The notes under the pieces: model-generated | Told to the model about the DNA's origin: nothing | Seen by the model: the letters and a program-made list of their open reading frames with translations, nothing else | Database searches by the model: none | Position numbers and translations under genes: made by a program | From: Erysipelotrichaceae bacterium | GTDB taxonomy: Bacteria; Bacillota_I; Bacilli_A; Erysipelotrichales; Erysipelotrichaceae | Reading direction: 5' to 3' | DNA length: 64,000 nt | Assembly (NCBI GenBank): GCA_017405675.1 | Contig: JAFRAB010000012.1 | Span: 1-64,000 of the forward strand | Part shown: in pieces, positions 35,401-42,513 of the stretch | How the letters are laid out: each line of letters starts with the position of its first letter | Numbering within the stretch: the first letter of the stretch is position 1

Positions 35401-35560
35401 GGCCATAAAGAAGGAAAACCACATCCTGCTGTTTTCACAGGAGAAAATGATGCTGAATCAGATCACCAGATTCCTGGCTGACAAAGATCCGGTACTTCAT
35501 CAATTCTATGAAGACATCAGAAACAAACGTGATGAAGTACTGAATAATCTGATCAAATAA
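32438..35560 (+). CDS. STAND-type NTPase with C-terminal TPR array, 1040 aa
   Basis: The protein starts directly with a P-loop domain: Walker A GIGGFGKTR at residues 46-54, Walker B VVIFLDTYEEL near residue 227, a GGREKL segment near residue 268 and a GGTPLFL motif (the GxP of STAND ATPases) near residue 325. A winged-helix-like region follows. From about residue 560 to the end there is a TPR superhelix of the kinesin-light-chain type (for example HNNLGIVYDKMGDYEESLKIY). STAND proteins assemble on ligand binding by the repeat domain and serve in signalling or phage defence. No N-terminal effector domain is fused, so the output is unknown. The gene is monocistronic between two terminators. Confidence 0.85.
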   Translation: MGKAPVKKVMAVRKFTDRDEPREAFNRIFEDAQRHTDEFNIISYYGIGGFGKTRLINELSKQLDKYNADNEDLNKIAHVTYDFSRGTEKMFVLEKLRNLLKKQGLSFPYSDALEATYNIKCGNPVYKTASEKDLLDNPMISIVADFIPGAKGLLSSLKTGKTIVEESTKYYKKIEKLWNVDKKNLDKELKAIGQLEINELEDKASYYFAQDMIHNTESVSDEFRLPVVIFLDTYEELVNSYKAVDFANAYDIWLRDDIIKTIPGVLWVIGGREKLKWDEEDDFWDGVVDEHELGDLSKADSFDFLRTAGIPEELLEDIYGVTGGTPLFLDLNVTTYYELLAAGKTITKESFGSSKEQVIERFLRYMDPADQYIAKLLAVLENWSDEEAESIGKATLPVFYKDAYKAFIEHTIIIKDNDQRYYMHQQVQKVILEAAKANNAEMVNQIYIEKIKYLMSKDYKQMNISERFTVADKIVSVFEMAEFDNDIYTEMYNKCSSLFSSFYKDGIYTRLYEIYRRLSKTVDMSYHSAYYIYHNYRLACENYAYYRNSTDLTYEGLSAIHNARMALYSWPYSDQLDKNHLACRNIQAHLLINLGKFDAAKELFEKNYQEASEKYGSDSFEAMQRHNNLGIVYDKMGDYEESLKIYTDVYNTACTSLGSDNVYTLKSLNNMALDKYRLKDYDAAFEDYSRSYVLSERKYGLKKRDTLTSLNGMAKTEAARGNYKEAIELYDKLYENSEGIYEGNDYAFLISLAYAYKNDGNRDKAMSTLYDLQNIYRNYYGENHIQTARISKLINELISSEALDQIRKTERPRIKDSATMFDKAQHYEALNDLETAASCYKQHYEMLNTADMLTGETSEEAMETAALLGACYFWMEKFSDALYYHKQYYEHYLKTEGLASSKTVFGLSNICNCLEYGGKYAELEKYQLKLLQRYSSNKKKFYRTKFTLAFAYLMQDKKDECLAELNDIYDNREIMMENADKPNEFERLAIKKENHILLFSQEKMMLNQITRFLADKDPVLHQFYEDIRNKRDEVLNNLIK

Positions 35561-35565
35561 AAAAG

Positions 35566-35595
35566 AAAGTATCACTTCTGAAGTGATACTTTTAT
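35566..35595. terminator. Bidirectional terminator, STAND gene / BglG-type gene
   Basis: AAAGTATCACTTC (35566-35578) pairs with GAAGTGATACTTT (35580-35592), with A and T runs at the flanks. Confidence 0.85.
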
Positions 35596-36410
35596 ATTCT
35601 AGAAATCATGCGGTTAATGTGTACGGCCAGATACAGAACCTCTTCATCGTTTATTTCATATTCCGTTTTAAGATGAATGTATTCTGCCAGTTTAGTTGCA
35701 CATGTAAATGAATCAGGATACATATTCTTTATCTGTTCATATAATTCCCTGTTCTGACTGTCGATCTGCTCCTTGGTTTCCAGACGGCGGATCAGATAAT
35801 CAAGATGGGTCACAAAACGGTTGTAGTTAAAACTGGTTCTGTCAATCTGAGTATTCAGTTCCTTTTCTATGAGTCTGGTGCATTCCTCGGTGATTGCCGT
35901 AATGTCAATGCGCGGTTTCTGTCTGGTTTCTATTCGGTCAGAAACGAAATGCAGAGCCAGGGTCCCGGCTTCCCGCTGCGGCAGGGTTTCACCTGTCATC
36001 TTCTTGATGATATTGAGTGATTCAAGGGCTACTCTCATTTCATCAGGATAGAGCTGAGCAATATCCATTAATATCGGCTGTTCCAGATAAATGTTCTTGT
36101 CTTTTCTGGTAATCGCAAAATCCAGATGGTCAGCCAGTACCAGTGCCATGGAAGACGGATAGTTTACATTCAGTTCTTCAGCCACATAGTCGGTAATGAA
36201 TATAGCTGTGTTGATCAGTACCGTCGGGATATTTCGCAGGACACCGTAGTCCGTATCCTTGACGTTATAGAAGGTTCTGTTGATCCTGTCCAGAGGAATC
36301 TCTTCGTCCGGCTTGAAAAAGCCTATTCCCTTGCCGAAAGCGACAACTTCACGGCCTTTGGAATCGACGCAGTGCGAGATGTTGTTGTTGATGCTCTTGA
36401 TTACCTTCAT
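35592..36410 (-). CDS. BglG/LicT family transcription antiterminator
   Basis: The 272-residue protein has an N-terminal RNA-binding CAT domain (residues 1-55, KSINNNISHCVDSKGREVVAFGKGIGF) and two PRD domains. All four PTS-controlled histidines are in place: LADHLDFAI and ALHFVSDRI in PRD1, VTHLDYLI and AVHINRM in PRD2. Such proteins bind a RAT hairpin and stop early termination of sugar operons, according to phosphorylation by HPr and EIIB. No PTS gene adjoins; the nearest fitting target, a phospho-beta-glucosidase, is 20 kb away. Its own leader holds an attenuator-like structure, so it may control itself. Confidence 0.92.
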   Translation of the reverse strand: MKVIKSINNNISHCVDSKGREVVAFGKGIGFFKPDEEIPLDRINRTFYNVKDTDYGVLRNIPTVLINTAIFITDYVAEELNVNYPSSMALVLADHLDFAITRKDKNIYLEQPILMDIAQLYPDEMRVALESLNIIKKMTGETLPQREAGTLALHFVSDRIETRQKPRIDITAITEECTRLIEKELNTQIDRTSFNYNRFVTHLDYLIRRLETKEQIDSQNRELYEQIKNMYPDSFTCATKLAEYIHLKTEYEINDEEVLYLAVHINRMISRI

Positions 36411-36429
36411 CTGCAGCTATCCTCTGTTA

Positions 36430-36502
36430 AAAAACTCTTAAAAAGCCCCCATGACACTAATAATGATTAATGCTCAGGAATAAGCTCAAAAGAGTTTTTG
36501 AG
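36430..36502 (-). promoter_or_regulatory. Attenuator-like leader of the BglG-type gene
   Basis: On the minus strand, CTCAAAA-ACTC-TTTTGAG (36485-36502) can form a small hairpin. The overlapping AAAAACTCTT (36490-36499) can instead pair perfectly with AAGAGTTTTT (36430-36439), which runs into a U-tract. The two structures exclude each other, as in a RAT/terminator switch. No exact match to the known RAT consensus was seen. Confidence 0.45.
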
Positions 36503-36526
36503 TACATACCTTCACTTCTTAACTTA

Positions 36527-36555
36527 ACTTTAAACTGTGGTCTTTTATTTGTCAA
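36527..36555 (-). promoter_or_regulatory. Promoter of the BglG-type gene
   Basis: Minus-strand TTGACA (36550-36555) and TAAAGT (36527-36532) have a 17-bp spacer. This leaves a leader of about 110 nt before the start codon. The remaining 36556-36692 holds no gene that I can support. Confidence 0.6.
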
Positions 36556-36692
36556 CAAATCAAACCCGTGTACAATGTCCGCAGGATCTTATGGCATGAC
36601 ACAAAAAGAATACCGATAAACAGCACTCCCGGGGATTGCATGTACAGTATTCTTATCATTCAAAAACGATTTACATTATTAACGTGAAGTTA

Positions 36693-37805
36693 TTACTCCA
36701 GACTCTGACATTCAACCAGCAGATCGATTATCGGCAGATGCTGAGGACATACACTTTCGCACTGACCGCACTGAATGCATTCGCTGGCCTTGCCCTTATC
36801 CTGAGTAACAATTGCATATTCTCTCTTGGTACGGAATTCAGGACTTCCCTTCTTACGGTTCTGAACCGTAAAGATATCAGGAATTGGAATGCCCATCGGA
36901 CAGCCCTTGGTACAGTAACGGCAGCCGGTACATGGTATTGACTGGTCGGCATTATATGCTTCCTGTACTTCTCTGATTACTTCTTCCTCATGTTCAGTTA
37001 AAGGCTTGAAATCCTTCATGAAGCTCAGGTTATCCTGCATCTGTTCAATTGAACTCATGCCTGATAATACGGCTAGCAGATTATCCTTGCTGGCGACGAA
37101 TCTTAAAGCCCATGAAGCATAGGACATGCCGTTGTTCTCTCTGTCAAAGATAGCCTTGGCAGTATCGATTGGATCAGCCAGGATACCGCCCTTAACAGGT
37201 TCCATGACTACAACAGGCTTACCGTACTTCTTGCATATCTCGTAGTTGATACGGGATTTGACACCAGGATTTTCCCAGTCGGCATAGTTGATCTGCAGCT
37301 GAACAAATTCAGCATCAGGATGCTTCTGCAGCAGTTCTTCCAGCAGCTCAGGGTCAGCATGGAATGAGAAGCCGTAATGCTTTATTAATCCCAGATCCTT
37401 TAACTGCTTGACATAATCCCAGATGCCGTACTCTTCATACTTCTTATAGTTGCTTCTCTGAATGGCATGTACCAGATAGTAGTCAAAATACCCGGCTCCG
37501 CTTCTCTCCAGGGAAGTATAAATTTCTCTCTTTGCATCTTCTTCATTTACACCTTCTGGTGGGACCATCAGCTTCGTAGCCAATGTGTAGCTGTCGCGAG
37601 GGTATCTGACAACCAGAGCCTGTCTGATTGCCTCTTCAGAGCCAGGATAGGCAAAAGCCGTATCAAAATAAGTTCCTCCGGCTTCAATGAACCGGTCAAC
37701 CATCTGACTGGTCTGAGGGACATCGATTGAGCCGTCTTCATTTTTCGGCAGACGCATTAGGCCAAAACCGAGTTTCAGTTTTTCTTTTCCTGTAAATACA
37801 CTCAT
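36693..37805 (-). CDS. Aldo/keto reductase with C-terminal 4Fe-4S ferredoxin domain
   Basis: Residues 1 to about 280 form an AKR TIM barrel with the catalytic tetrad in place: Asp and Tyr in DTAFAYPGSE, Lys in LATKL, His in YLVHAI. The C-terminal 90 residues hold two four-cysteine clusters, CTGCRYCTKGCP and CIQCGQCESVCP. This fusion is common in anaerobes and is thought to take electrons from ferredoxin-type donors. The substrate is unknown. An AAGGAG ribosome site precedes the start; no operon partner is apparent. Confidence 0.93.
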   Translation of the reverse strand: MSVFTGKEKLKLGFGLMRLPKNEDGSIDVPQTSQMVDRFIEAGGTYFDTAFAYPGSEEAIRQALVVRYPRDSYTLATKLMVPPEGVNEEDAKREIYTSLERSGAGYFDYYLVHAIQRSNYKKYEEYGIWDYVKQLKDLGLIKHYGFSFHADPELLEELLQKHPDAEFVQLQINYADWENPGVKSRINYEICKKYGKPVVVMEPVKGGILADPIDTAKAIFDRENNGMSYASWALRFVASKDNLLAVLSGMSSIEQMQDNLSFMKDFKPLTEHEEEVIREVQEAYNADQSIPCTGCRYCTKGCPMGIPIPDIFTVQNRKKGSPEFRTKREYAIVTQDKGKASECIQCGQCESVCPQHLPIIDLLVECQSLE

Positions 37806-37889
37806 ATGCTTTGCTCCTTAATTATTCTTTTCCTTTATATATATTATTATACTTATTTTCCATAATATCTGTCACGATGACGCCTGTAA

Positions 37890-37911
37890 AAAAGGAACTT
37901 ACGTTCCTTTT
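37890..37911 (-). terminator. Terminator of the peptidase island
   Basis: AAAAGGAAC (37890-37898) pairs with GTTCCTTTT (37903-37911) around TTAC, followed on the minus strand by a U run. It begins at the stop codon of the C69 dipeptidase gene. Confidence 0.85.
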
Positions 37912-39374
37912 CAGTTATCAGCGCGATTGTAATTGTTCTTCATCTGCTTGCTGGCTTCCAGAAGAACATTATTCAGGCACTTAATGGTTTCCTTCTTGCC
38001 CATTTCGGCAAGTTTTTCATTGGCTTCATTTATCAGAGAGAAGTCCTTGGCTTCAATCATCTTCTTATCATATTCATTGATGATCTGATGTGACTGGGCA
38101 GCTACGGCACCCTGATATCTTTCAACCAGCTGAATGCACTGTCCGAAATGCGGATCAGCTAAGGCTCCGATCAGTCTTGAACCCCAGTAGAAGGTTTCAG
38201 TTGAAACATCATCAGTGGTTTCAGACAGGTACTTAGGAACCTTGTCGGTGCTGGTATAGATCGGCAATACGGTATTGAAGGCGTTTGAACCGAAGCAGAT
38301 CCATTCAATGCCCTGAAGTTTTTCAGGCATATATCCTCTGATCTGCAGGATAGCCATCATGCCGGTTCTGGCAATGCCGATTGATCTGTACATTCCTCTT
38401 TCCGGATATTCAACACTGGAATATGGATTGTACTTTGTACCCTGATAATATGATGAAAGAATGTATTTGACTTCTTCAGCCGTGATCTTGTGTTCAGGAA
38501 CAAATGACCAAGGAATATTGTCGCTTTCAGGCGTGAAATCAGCGTTTTCGCCATCCCACTTGTAAGTAGTTGGATTGAAGTAACGTCCCATGAACCAGGC
38601 TCTAGGAGTGTTATAGACATGGTCGGAATCGGAATGAGATCCGAATACGTTACGAGGATTGAAGATCTTATCCTGATTGCGGTCCAGATGATTATCCTTA
38701 ACGAACTGCTTCAGGTCCTTTGAACACATGAATTCCTTCTGTTCGCCATAGGCATCCTTGAAATCGAAACAGTCGATGCCTAACTGGTTAGGCATGATGA
38801 CATATTCCTCATCTTTTACTCTTCTGGCCATCCAGTGATGTCCGCCGATGGTCTCCAGCCACCAGATCTCGTTTTCGTCATTGAAGGCAATACCGTTCAT
38901 TTCATAGGTACCGTATTTTTCCAGCAGTTCACCCAGACGGATGACACCTTCTCTGGCTGTGCGGATATATGGCAGAACAAGTACGACCAGATCTTCTTCA
39001 CCGATGCCGCCCGGAATGTCCTTTTCGCCTCTCTTGGTAGCCTTAACAGGTCTTACCATAGGATCAGCACCTAATACCAGAGCATTGGAAGTAATGGTTT
39101 CGGTAGCTGACATGCCGACGTTGGCTTCATTGATGCCGGCTGCGGCCCAGATGCCGCGCTTGCCGCCTACTGTCGGGCAGGCTGTATAGCTTAACGGATC
39201 GTCAGGGAGTTCGATCTCCAGCTGACCAATCTTGCTTTTGTATTTCTTTGGCTGTTTATTTGGCGGTACAACAATAAGCTTCTTGACATCATAGAATCCG
39301 TCATCGTTTCTGGCTATCATTGTTGAGCCGTCATAACTGGCTTTCTTACCTACCAGTATCGTTGTGCAAGGCAT
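37911..39374 (-). CDS. C69 family dipeptidase
   Basis: This 487-residue N-terminal nucleophile hydrolase of the PepD/DipA group (peptidase family C69) begins MPCTTILVGKKASYDGS; the cysteine at position 3 is the expected nucleophile. ARNDD and WWLETIGGHHW further support the family. There is no signal peptide, so it cleaves dipeptides in the cytosol. It is the last gene of the island fed by the Opp transporter, 14 nt after the M24 gene, with an AAGGAGGG ribosome site. Confidence 0.92.
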   Translation of the reverse strand: MPCTTILVGKKASYDGSTMIARNDDGFYDVKKLIVVPPNKQPKKYKSKIGQLEIELPDDPLSYTACPTVGGKRGIWAAAGINEANVGMSATETITSNALVLGADPMVRPVKATKRGEKDIPGGIGEEDLVVLVLPYIRTAREGVIRLGELLEKYGTYEMNGIAFNDENEIWWLETIGGHHWMARRVKDEEYVIMPNQLGIDCFDFKDAYGEQKEFMCSKDLKQFVKDNHLDRNQDKIFNPRNVFGSHSDSDHVYNTPRAWFMGRYFNPTTYKWDGENADFTPESDNIPWSFVPEHKITAEEVKYILSSYYQGTKYNPYSSVEYPERGMYRSIGIARTGMMAILQIRGYMPEKLQGIEWICFGSNAFNTVLPIYTSTDKVPKYLSETTDDVSTETFYWGSRLIGALADPHFGQCIQLVERYQGAVAAQSHQIINEYDKKMIEAKDFSLINEANEKLAEMGKKETIKCLNNVLLEASKQMKNNYNRADN

Positions 39375-39388
39375 AAGCAGAACCCTCC

Positions 39389-40675
39389 TTATTTAACCAG
39401 ATGGAATTCAGTCTGTCTTCCGGCCAGGAAGTAAACCTTTCCACCCTTATATAATATATCTGTTTCCATCGGCATGCGGACTTCAGCCTTATATGTATCA
39501 ACATATACTCTGGCATTCAGTTCCAGTGAATAGGCCGTATTATCATACAGCGGATAGTCACCGTCACCCGGTACACCGCCCTGCTGGTCCCATAAACCAA
39601 TCGTCGGACCTGCAGCATGGCCATGGAATCCTAACGGATGAGTATAAATGGTAGCCTTAATGCCTTCTTCCTTAGCCTGAGCCAGAGATTCCAGCAGTAT
39701 TTCATTTCCGGTCTTACCGATAATGAAATGTTCAGCTACGATATCCTGCAGTCTGTTGGTAACCTTCATGGCGGCCTTCAGGTCTTCAGGAGCATCCAGT
39801 TCGTCATCCTTCAGGATGTAACATAATTCCTGAGTATCAGTGCACAGATTGAGATATCTGAACCCGACATCGCAATGCAGCATGTCACCCGGAATGATGA
39901 CTTCATCACCCTCAAAGTGTTCAGTACCGTTTCTGGTAATGGATACAGAGTAATCAAACCAAGGATCAAGTCCCAGTTCAACAGTCTTTTCCATCATCCA
40001 GTACTTAACATCATCAGTGGTTGTAACACCCGGATGAATGACCTTATTGGAATAAGCCTCAGCGATCATGGCATGTGCTATGCCGACAATGTCGTTATAA
40101 GCTGCCATTTCCTCTTCGCTTCTGGTTTCCAGCCAGCCAACTACGATCTTCTCGGCAGAAACGATCTTGGCCTTCTGTTCTTCATCGAAGGCTGCCGTCA
40201 TCTGCCGGTAAAGGTTATGTGACAGACCGTCCGCAAAGGCAAAGGTATCAGAAATATCCAGACCAATCTTTTCCGGATTCAGTTCTTTGAGGAAAGCTGC
40301 CAGCGTATCCATCTGGGTAATGCTGGTATCAGTCCATTTCTGAATGTAGTTATCGACCGGATAACGGGTGACACTGTATCTCTCCACAATGCCTTCCTTA
40401 TTCTGATAATAAATCAGAATAGTAAGTCTTCTGGCAGTAATGGCAGAGAACGGTGAAATGGTCCAGTAAACAGGATCTTCGTTATATTCCTTATTGCAGA
40501 TGACCCAGCAGTCAATGCCTGATCTCTTCATGACCCGAGGCAGAATTGTCTCCAGTCTCTTGACCAGCCATTTATCCAGCACTTTTTCCTGCCGGCGCCA
40601 TTTAAGTATTTTTGGTTTCAGTGAATCAACTCCCGGTACATTAGCTACCAGGAATTCCTGATTGGAAACTGCCAT
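39389..40675 (-). CDS. M24 family metallopeptidase (Xaa-Pro aminopeptidase-like)
   Basis: The 428-residue protein has a creatinase-type N-terminal domain and a pita-bread catalytic domain. Metal ligands are visible as Asp in DMLHCDVGF, Asp in LCTDTQE, His in HPLGFHGHAAGP and Glu in SLELNARV; the last ligand is presumably Glu in KAEVRM. The family removes N-terminal residues before proline. It lies 10 nt downstream of the M29 gene and 14 nt upstream of the C69 gene. Confidence 0.88.
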   Translation of the reverse strand: MAVSNQEFLVANVPGVDSLKPKILKWRRQEKVLDKWLVKRLETILPRVMKRSGIDCWVICNKEYNEDPVYWTISPFSAITARRLTILIYYQNKEGIVERYSVTRYPVDNYIQKWTDTSITQMDTLAAFLKELNPEKIGLDISDTFAFADGLSHNLYRQMTAAFDEEQKAKIVSAEKIVVGWLETRSEEEMAAYNDIVGIAHAMIAEAYSNKVIHPGVTTTDDVKYWMMEKTVELGLDPWFDYSVSITRNGTEHFEGDEVIIPGDMLHCDVGFRYLNLCTDTQELCYILKDDELDAPEDLKAAMKVTNRLQDIVAEHFIIGKTGNEILLESLAQAKEEGIKATIYTHPLGFHGHAAGPTIGLWDQQGGVPGDGDYPLYDNTAYSLELNARVYVDTYKAEVRMPMETDILYKGGKVYFLAGRQTEFHLVK

Positions 40676-40685
40676 AAGACATCTC

Positions 40686-41927
40686 CTATATTACAAAGTC
40701 ACCATGTTCCATGACTGTAACCTGCTGACCATCGTAAGTTGTACCTACGATCCTGATGTCATCAGTACCGATCATGAAGTCATTGTGGCTGACTGAGAAG
40801 TTCACGCCTCTGGCGATCAGATCTTCCTTTGTCATTTCCGTGCCGTTTTTGACACAGTCAGGGAAGCTGGCTCCGAAAGCCAGGTGGCAGGCAGCGTTTT
40901 CATCGATCAGACCGTTATAGAAGATCTTTCCCATCTGTCTGATCGGTGACTTCTTGGAAACAAGAGCGACCTCACCGAGCTGTCTGGTCGTTTCATCCCT
41001 GAACAGGGCTTCCTGCAGGAATTCAACGTTACTGGAAGCACCGCAGTCAACAGCCTTGCCATTCTCAAATCTGATCCAGAAATCAGTAACCAGTTTTCCG
41101 GAAATGAACAGTGGGAATGAAGCATAGGCAATGCCGTTAACGCTTCTGAAATCAGGGTCAGTGAATACTTCTTCAGTAGGCATGTTGGCTACATAAGGAG
41201 CATTGACATTCTGAGCACCCATTTCACCGGCAGAGCACCAGATGTGATCCTTTACCAGATCCATGGTCAGGTCAGTTCCCAGTTCAGAGGTTATATGCAG
41301 TGACTTAAAATTGAAGTCATTGAGCTTCTTACTTCTGACAGAAAGGTTTTTGCAGTGCTCTTTCCAGTTTTCGACCGGATCGCTGTCTTCGTCAACACGC
41401 ATCATCTTGCAGATGGCGTTTTCCAGATTGTGATATGCTGTTTCATCATCGCATTCAGGCCATACTTTCTTAGCCCATTCCAGTGAAGGATAAACTGTTC
41501 CTGTCCACTTCAGGCATCCCTGATGAATATAGTTACGTACTACGTTACGCAGTTCATTACCGGCAAAAGCCTGAGCTTTCAGATGATCATCAGGAACATC
41601 GGCGTTCAGTGACGGACGTGTGGCACGTACGCCTAACTGTACACCCTTACCTGTACGCAGAATGGAATCAATGGATTCCTTCTTCCATTCAGGAAGATTC
41701 TTCAGTGTTTCCACTGAGCAGTTCAGAGCCTTGAGATGATTGATCTCAGCATCTTCAATAAAAGCTTCGACATTGGCAGCACCGGCTGCGAAAGCTTCCT
41801 TAGTTATCTCACGGGCCAGGTCAATAGCCATGGTGTCAGTCTGCAGGACCATTGTTTCACCAGGCTGGATATTGACACCGGTTCTTACCAGAACTCTGGC
41901 CAGTTTTTCCAATTGCCATTTATTCAT
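40686..41927 (-). CDS. M29 family aminopeptidase (PepS/AmpS)
   Basis: The 413-residue protein is of the thermophilic aminopeptidase family. Ligand-bearing segments include GTDLTMDL near residue 215, SAGEMGAQNVNAPYVANMPTEEVFTDPD near residue 232, an acidic-rich FGASFPDC segment and the C-terminal HNDFMIGTDDIRIVG with His and Asp ligands. It releases single amino acids from peptides in the cytosol. The start overlaps the end of the guanylate-kinase-like gene by 8 nt. Confidence 0.92.
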   Translation of the reverse strand: MNKWQLEKLARVLVRTGVNIQPGETMVLQTDTMAIDLAREITKEAFAAGAANVEAFIEDAEINHLKALNCSVETLKNLPEWKKESIDSILRTGKGVQLGVRATRPSLNADVPDDHLKAQAFAGNELRNVVRNYIHQGCLKWTGTVYPSLEWAKKVWPECDDETAYHNLENAICKMMRVDEDSDPVENWKEHCKNLSVRSKKLNDFNFKSLHITSELGTDLTMDLVKDHIWCSAGEMGAQNVNAPYVANMPTEEVFTDPDFRSVNGIAYASFPLFISGKLVTDFWIRFENGKAVDCGASSNVEFLQEALFRDETTRQLGEVALVSKKSPIRQMGKIFYNGLIDENAACHLAFGASFPDCVKNGTEMTKEDLIARGVNFSVSHNDFMIGTDDIRIVGTTYDGQQVTVMEHGDFVI

Positions 41928-42501
41928 CTTTATTTCTCTTCTCCAGTTCTTTCATTACGACCTCCTTGATGCTCTGGAAGGCCTTTTCTGTGTCGTCGTT
42001 ATATACAATATTCTTAAATAACGGAGCAATTTCCATATCCATCTTGGCCTTATTCAGACGGCGGCTGATGGAAGCTTCGTCATCCTTATAGATTTCATGA
42101 ATCTGTTTTTCAAGTTCCTCAAAGCTGGTAGGCATGACAAAGAAGGCCAATGCATCAGGAATGTTAAGCTTGATCGGTCCGACACCCTGAGCCTCAACTT
42201 CGATAAGAACGTTCTTGCCCTTATCGGTCAGGAATTTTACCTGAGCCTTAGGTGTGCCGTAATAGTAACCGTTGAACTCTGTATATTCCAGCAGTTCTCT
42301 GTTCTTTACTGAATTCGCAAAATCCTTGTGGCTGACAAAGTAATAATCCTTGCCGTCAACTTCTCCTTCTTTCATAGGACGTGTGGTTTCGGAAATTGAG
42401 AAGAACAGGTTCATATCCTTGTCTTCCAGCAGTCTGTCACGAATCCGTCCCTTACCTACTGAGCTGGCACCGCTTAAAATAACAACTAATCCCTTTGACA
42501 T
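41920..42501 (-). CDS. Guanylate kinase-like protein
   Basis: The 193-residue protein has the guanylate kinase fold: P-loop GASSVGKGRI, the GMP-binding SETTRPMKEGEVDGKDYYF and YTEFNGYYYGTP segments, and SRRLNKAKMDME. It differs from typical Gmk. The P-loop has A-S-S-V, the usual VDVQG motif is EVEAQG, and the LID segment LRxRGTDS reads IHEIYKDD, which loses an arginine. It may be the only Gmk of the cell or a diverged second copy; the window cannot tell. Its place within a peptidase operon is unusual. Confidence 0.8.
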   Translation of the reverse strand: MSKGLVVILSGASSVGKGRIRDRLLEDKDMNLFFSISETTRPMKEGEVDGKDYYFVSHKDFANSVKNRELLEYTEFNGYYYGTPKAQVKFLTDKGKNVLIEVEAQGVGPIKLNIPDALAFFVMPTSFEELEKQIHEIYKDDEASISRRLNKAKMDMEIAPLFKNIVYNDDTEKAFQSIKEVVMKELEKRNKDE

Positions 42502-42513
42502 ATAATTTTCCTC

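Noticed and set aside
32438..35560. Assignment of the STAND protein as a known Avs anti-phage system
   Set aside because: There is no N-terminal effector domain, and sequence reading alone cannot place it in a defined Avs family.
36411..36526. Exact LicT/SacY RAT sequence in the BglG-type leader
   Set aside because: No stretch matches the RAT consensus; only competing pairings are visible, so just an attenuator-like leader is claimed.
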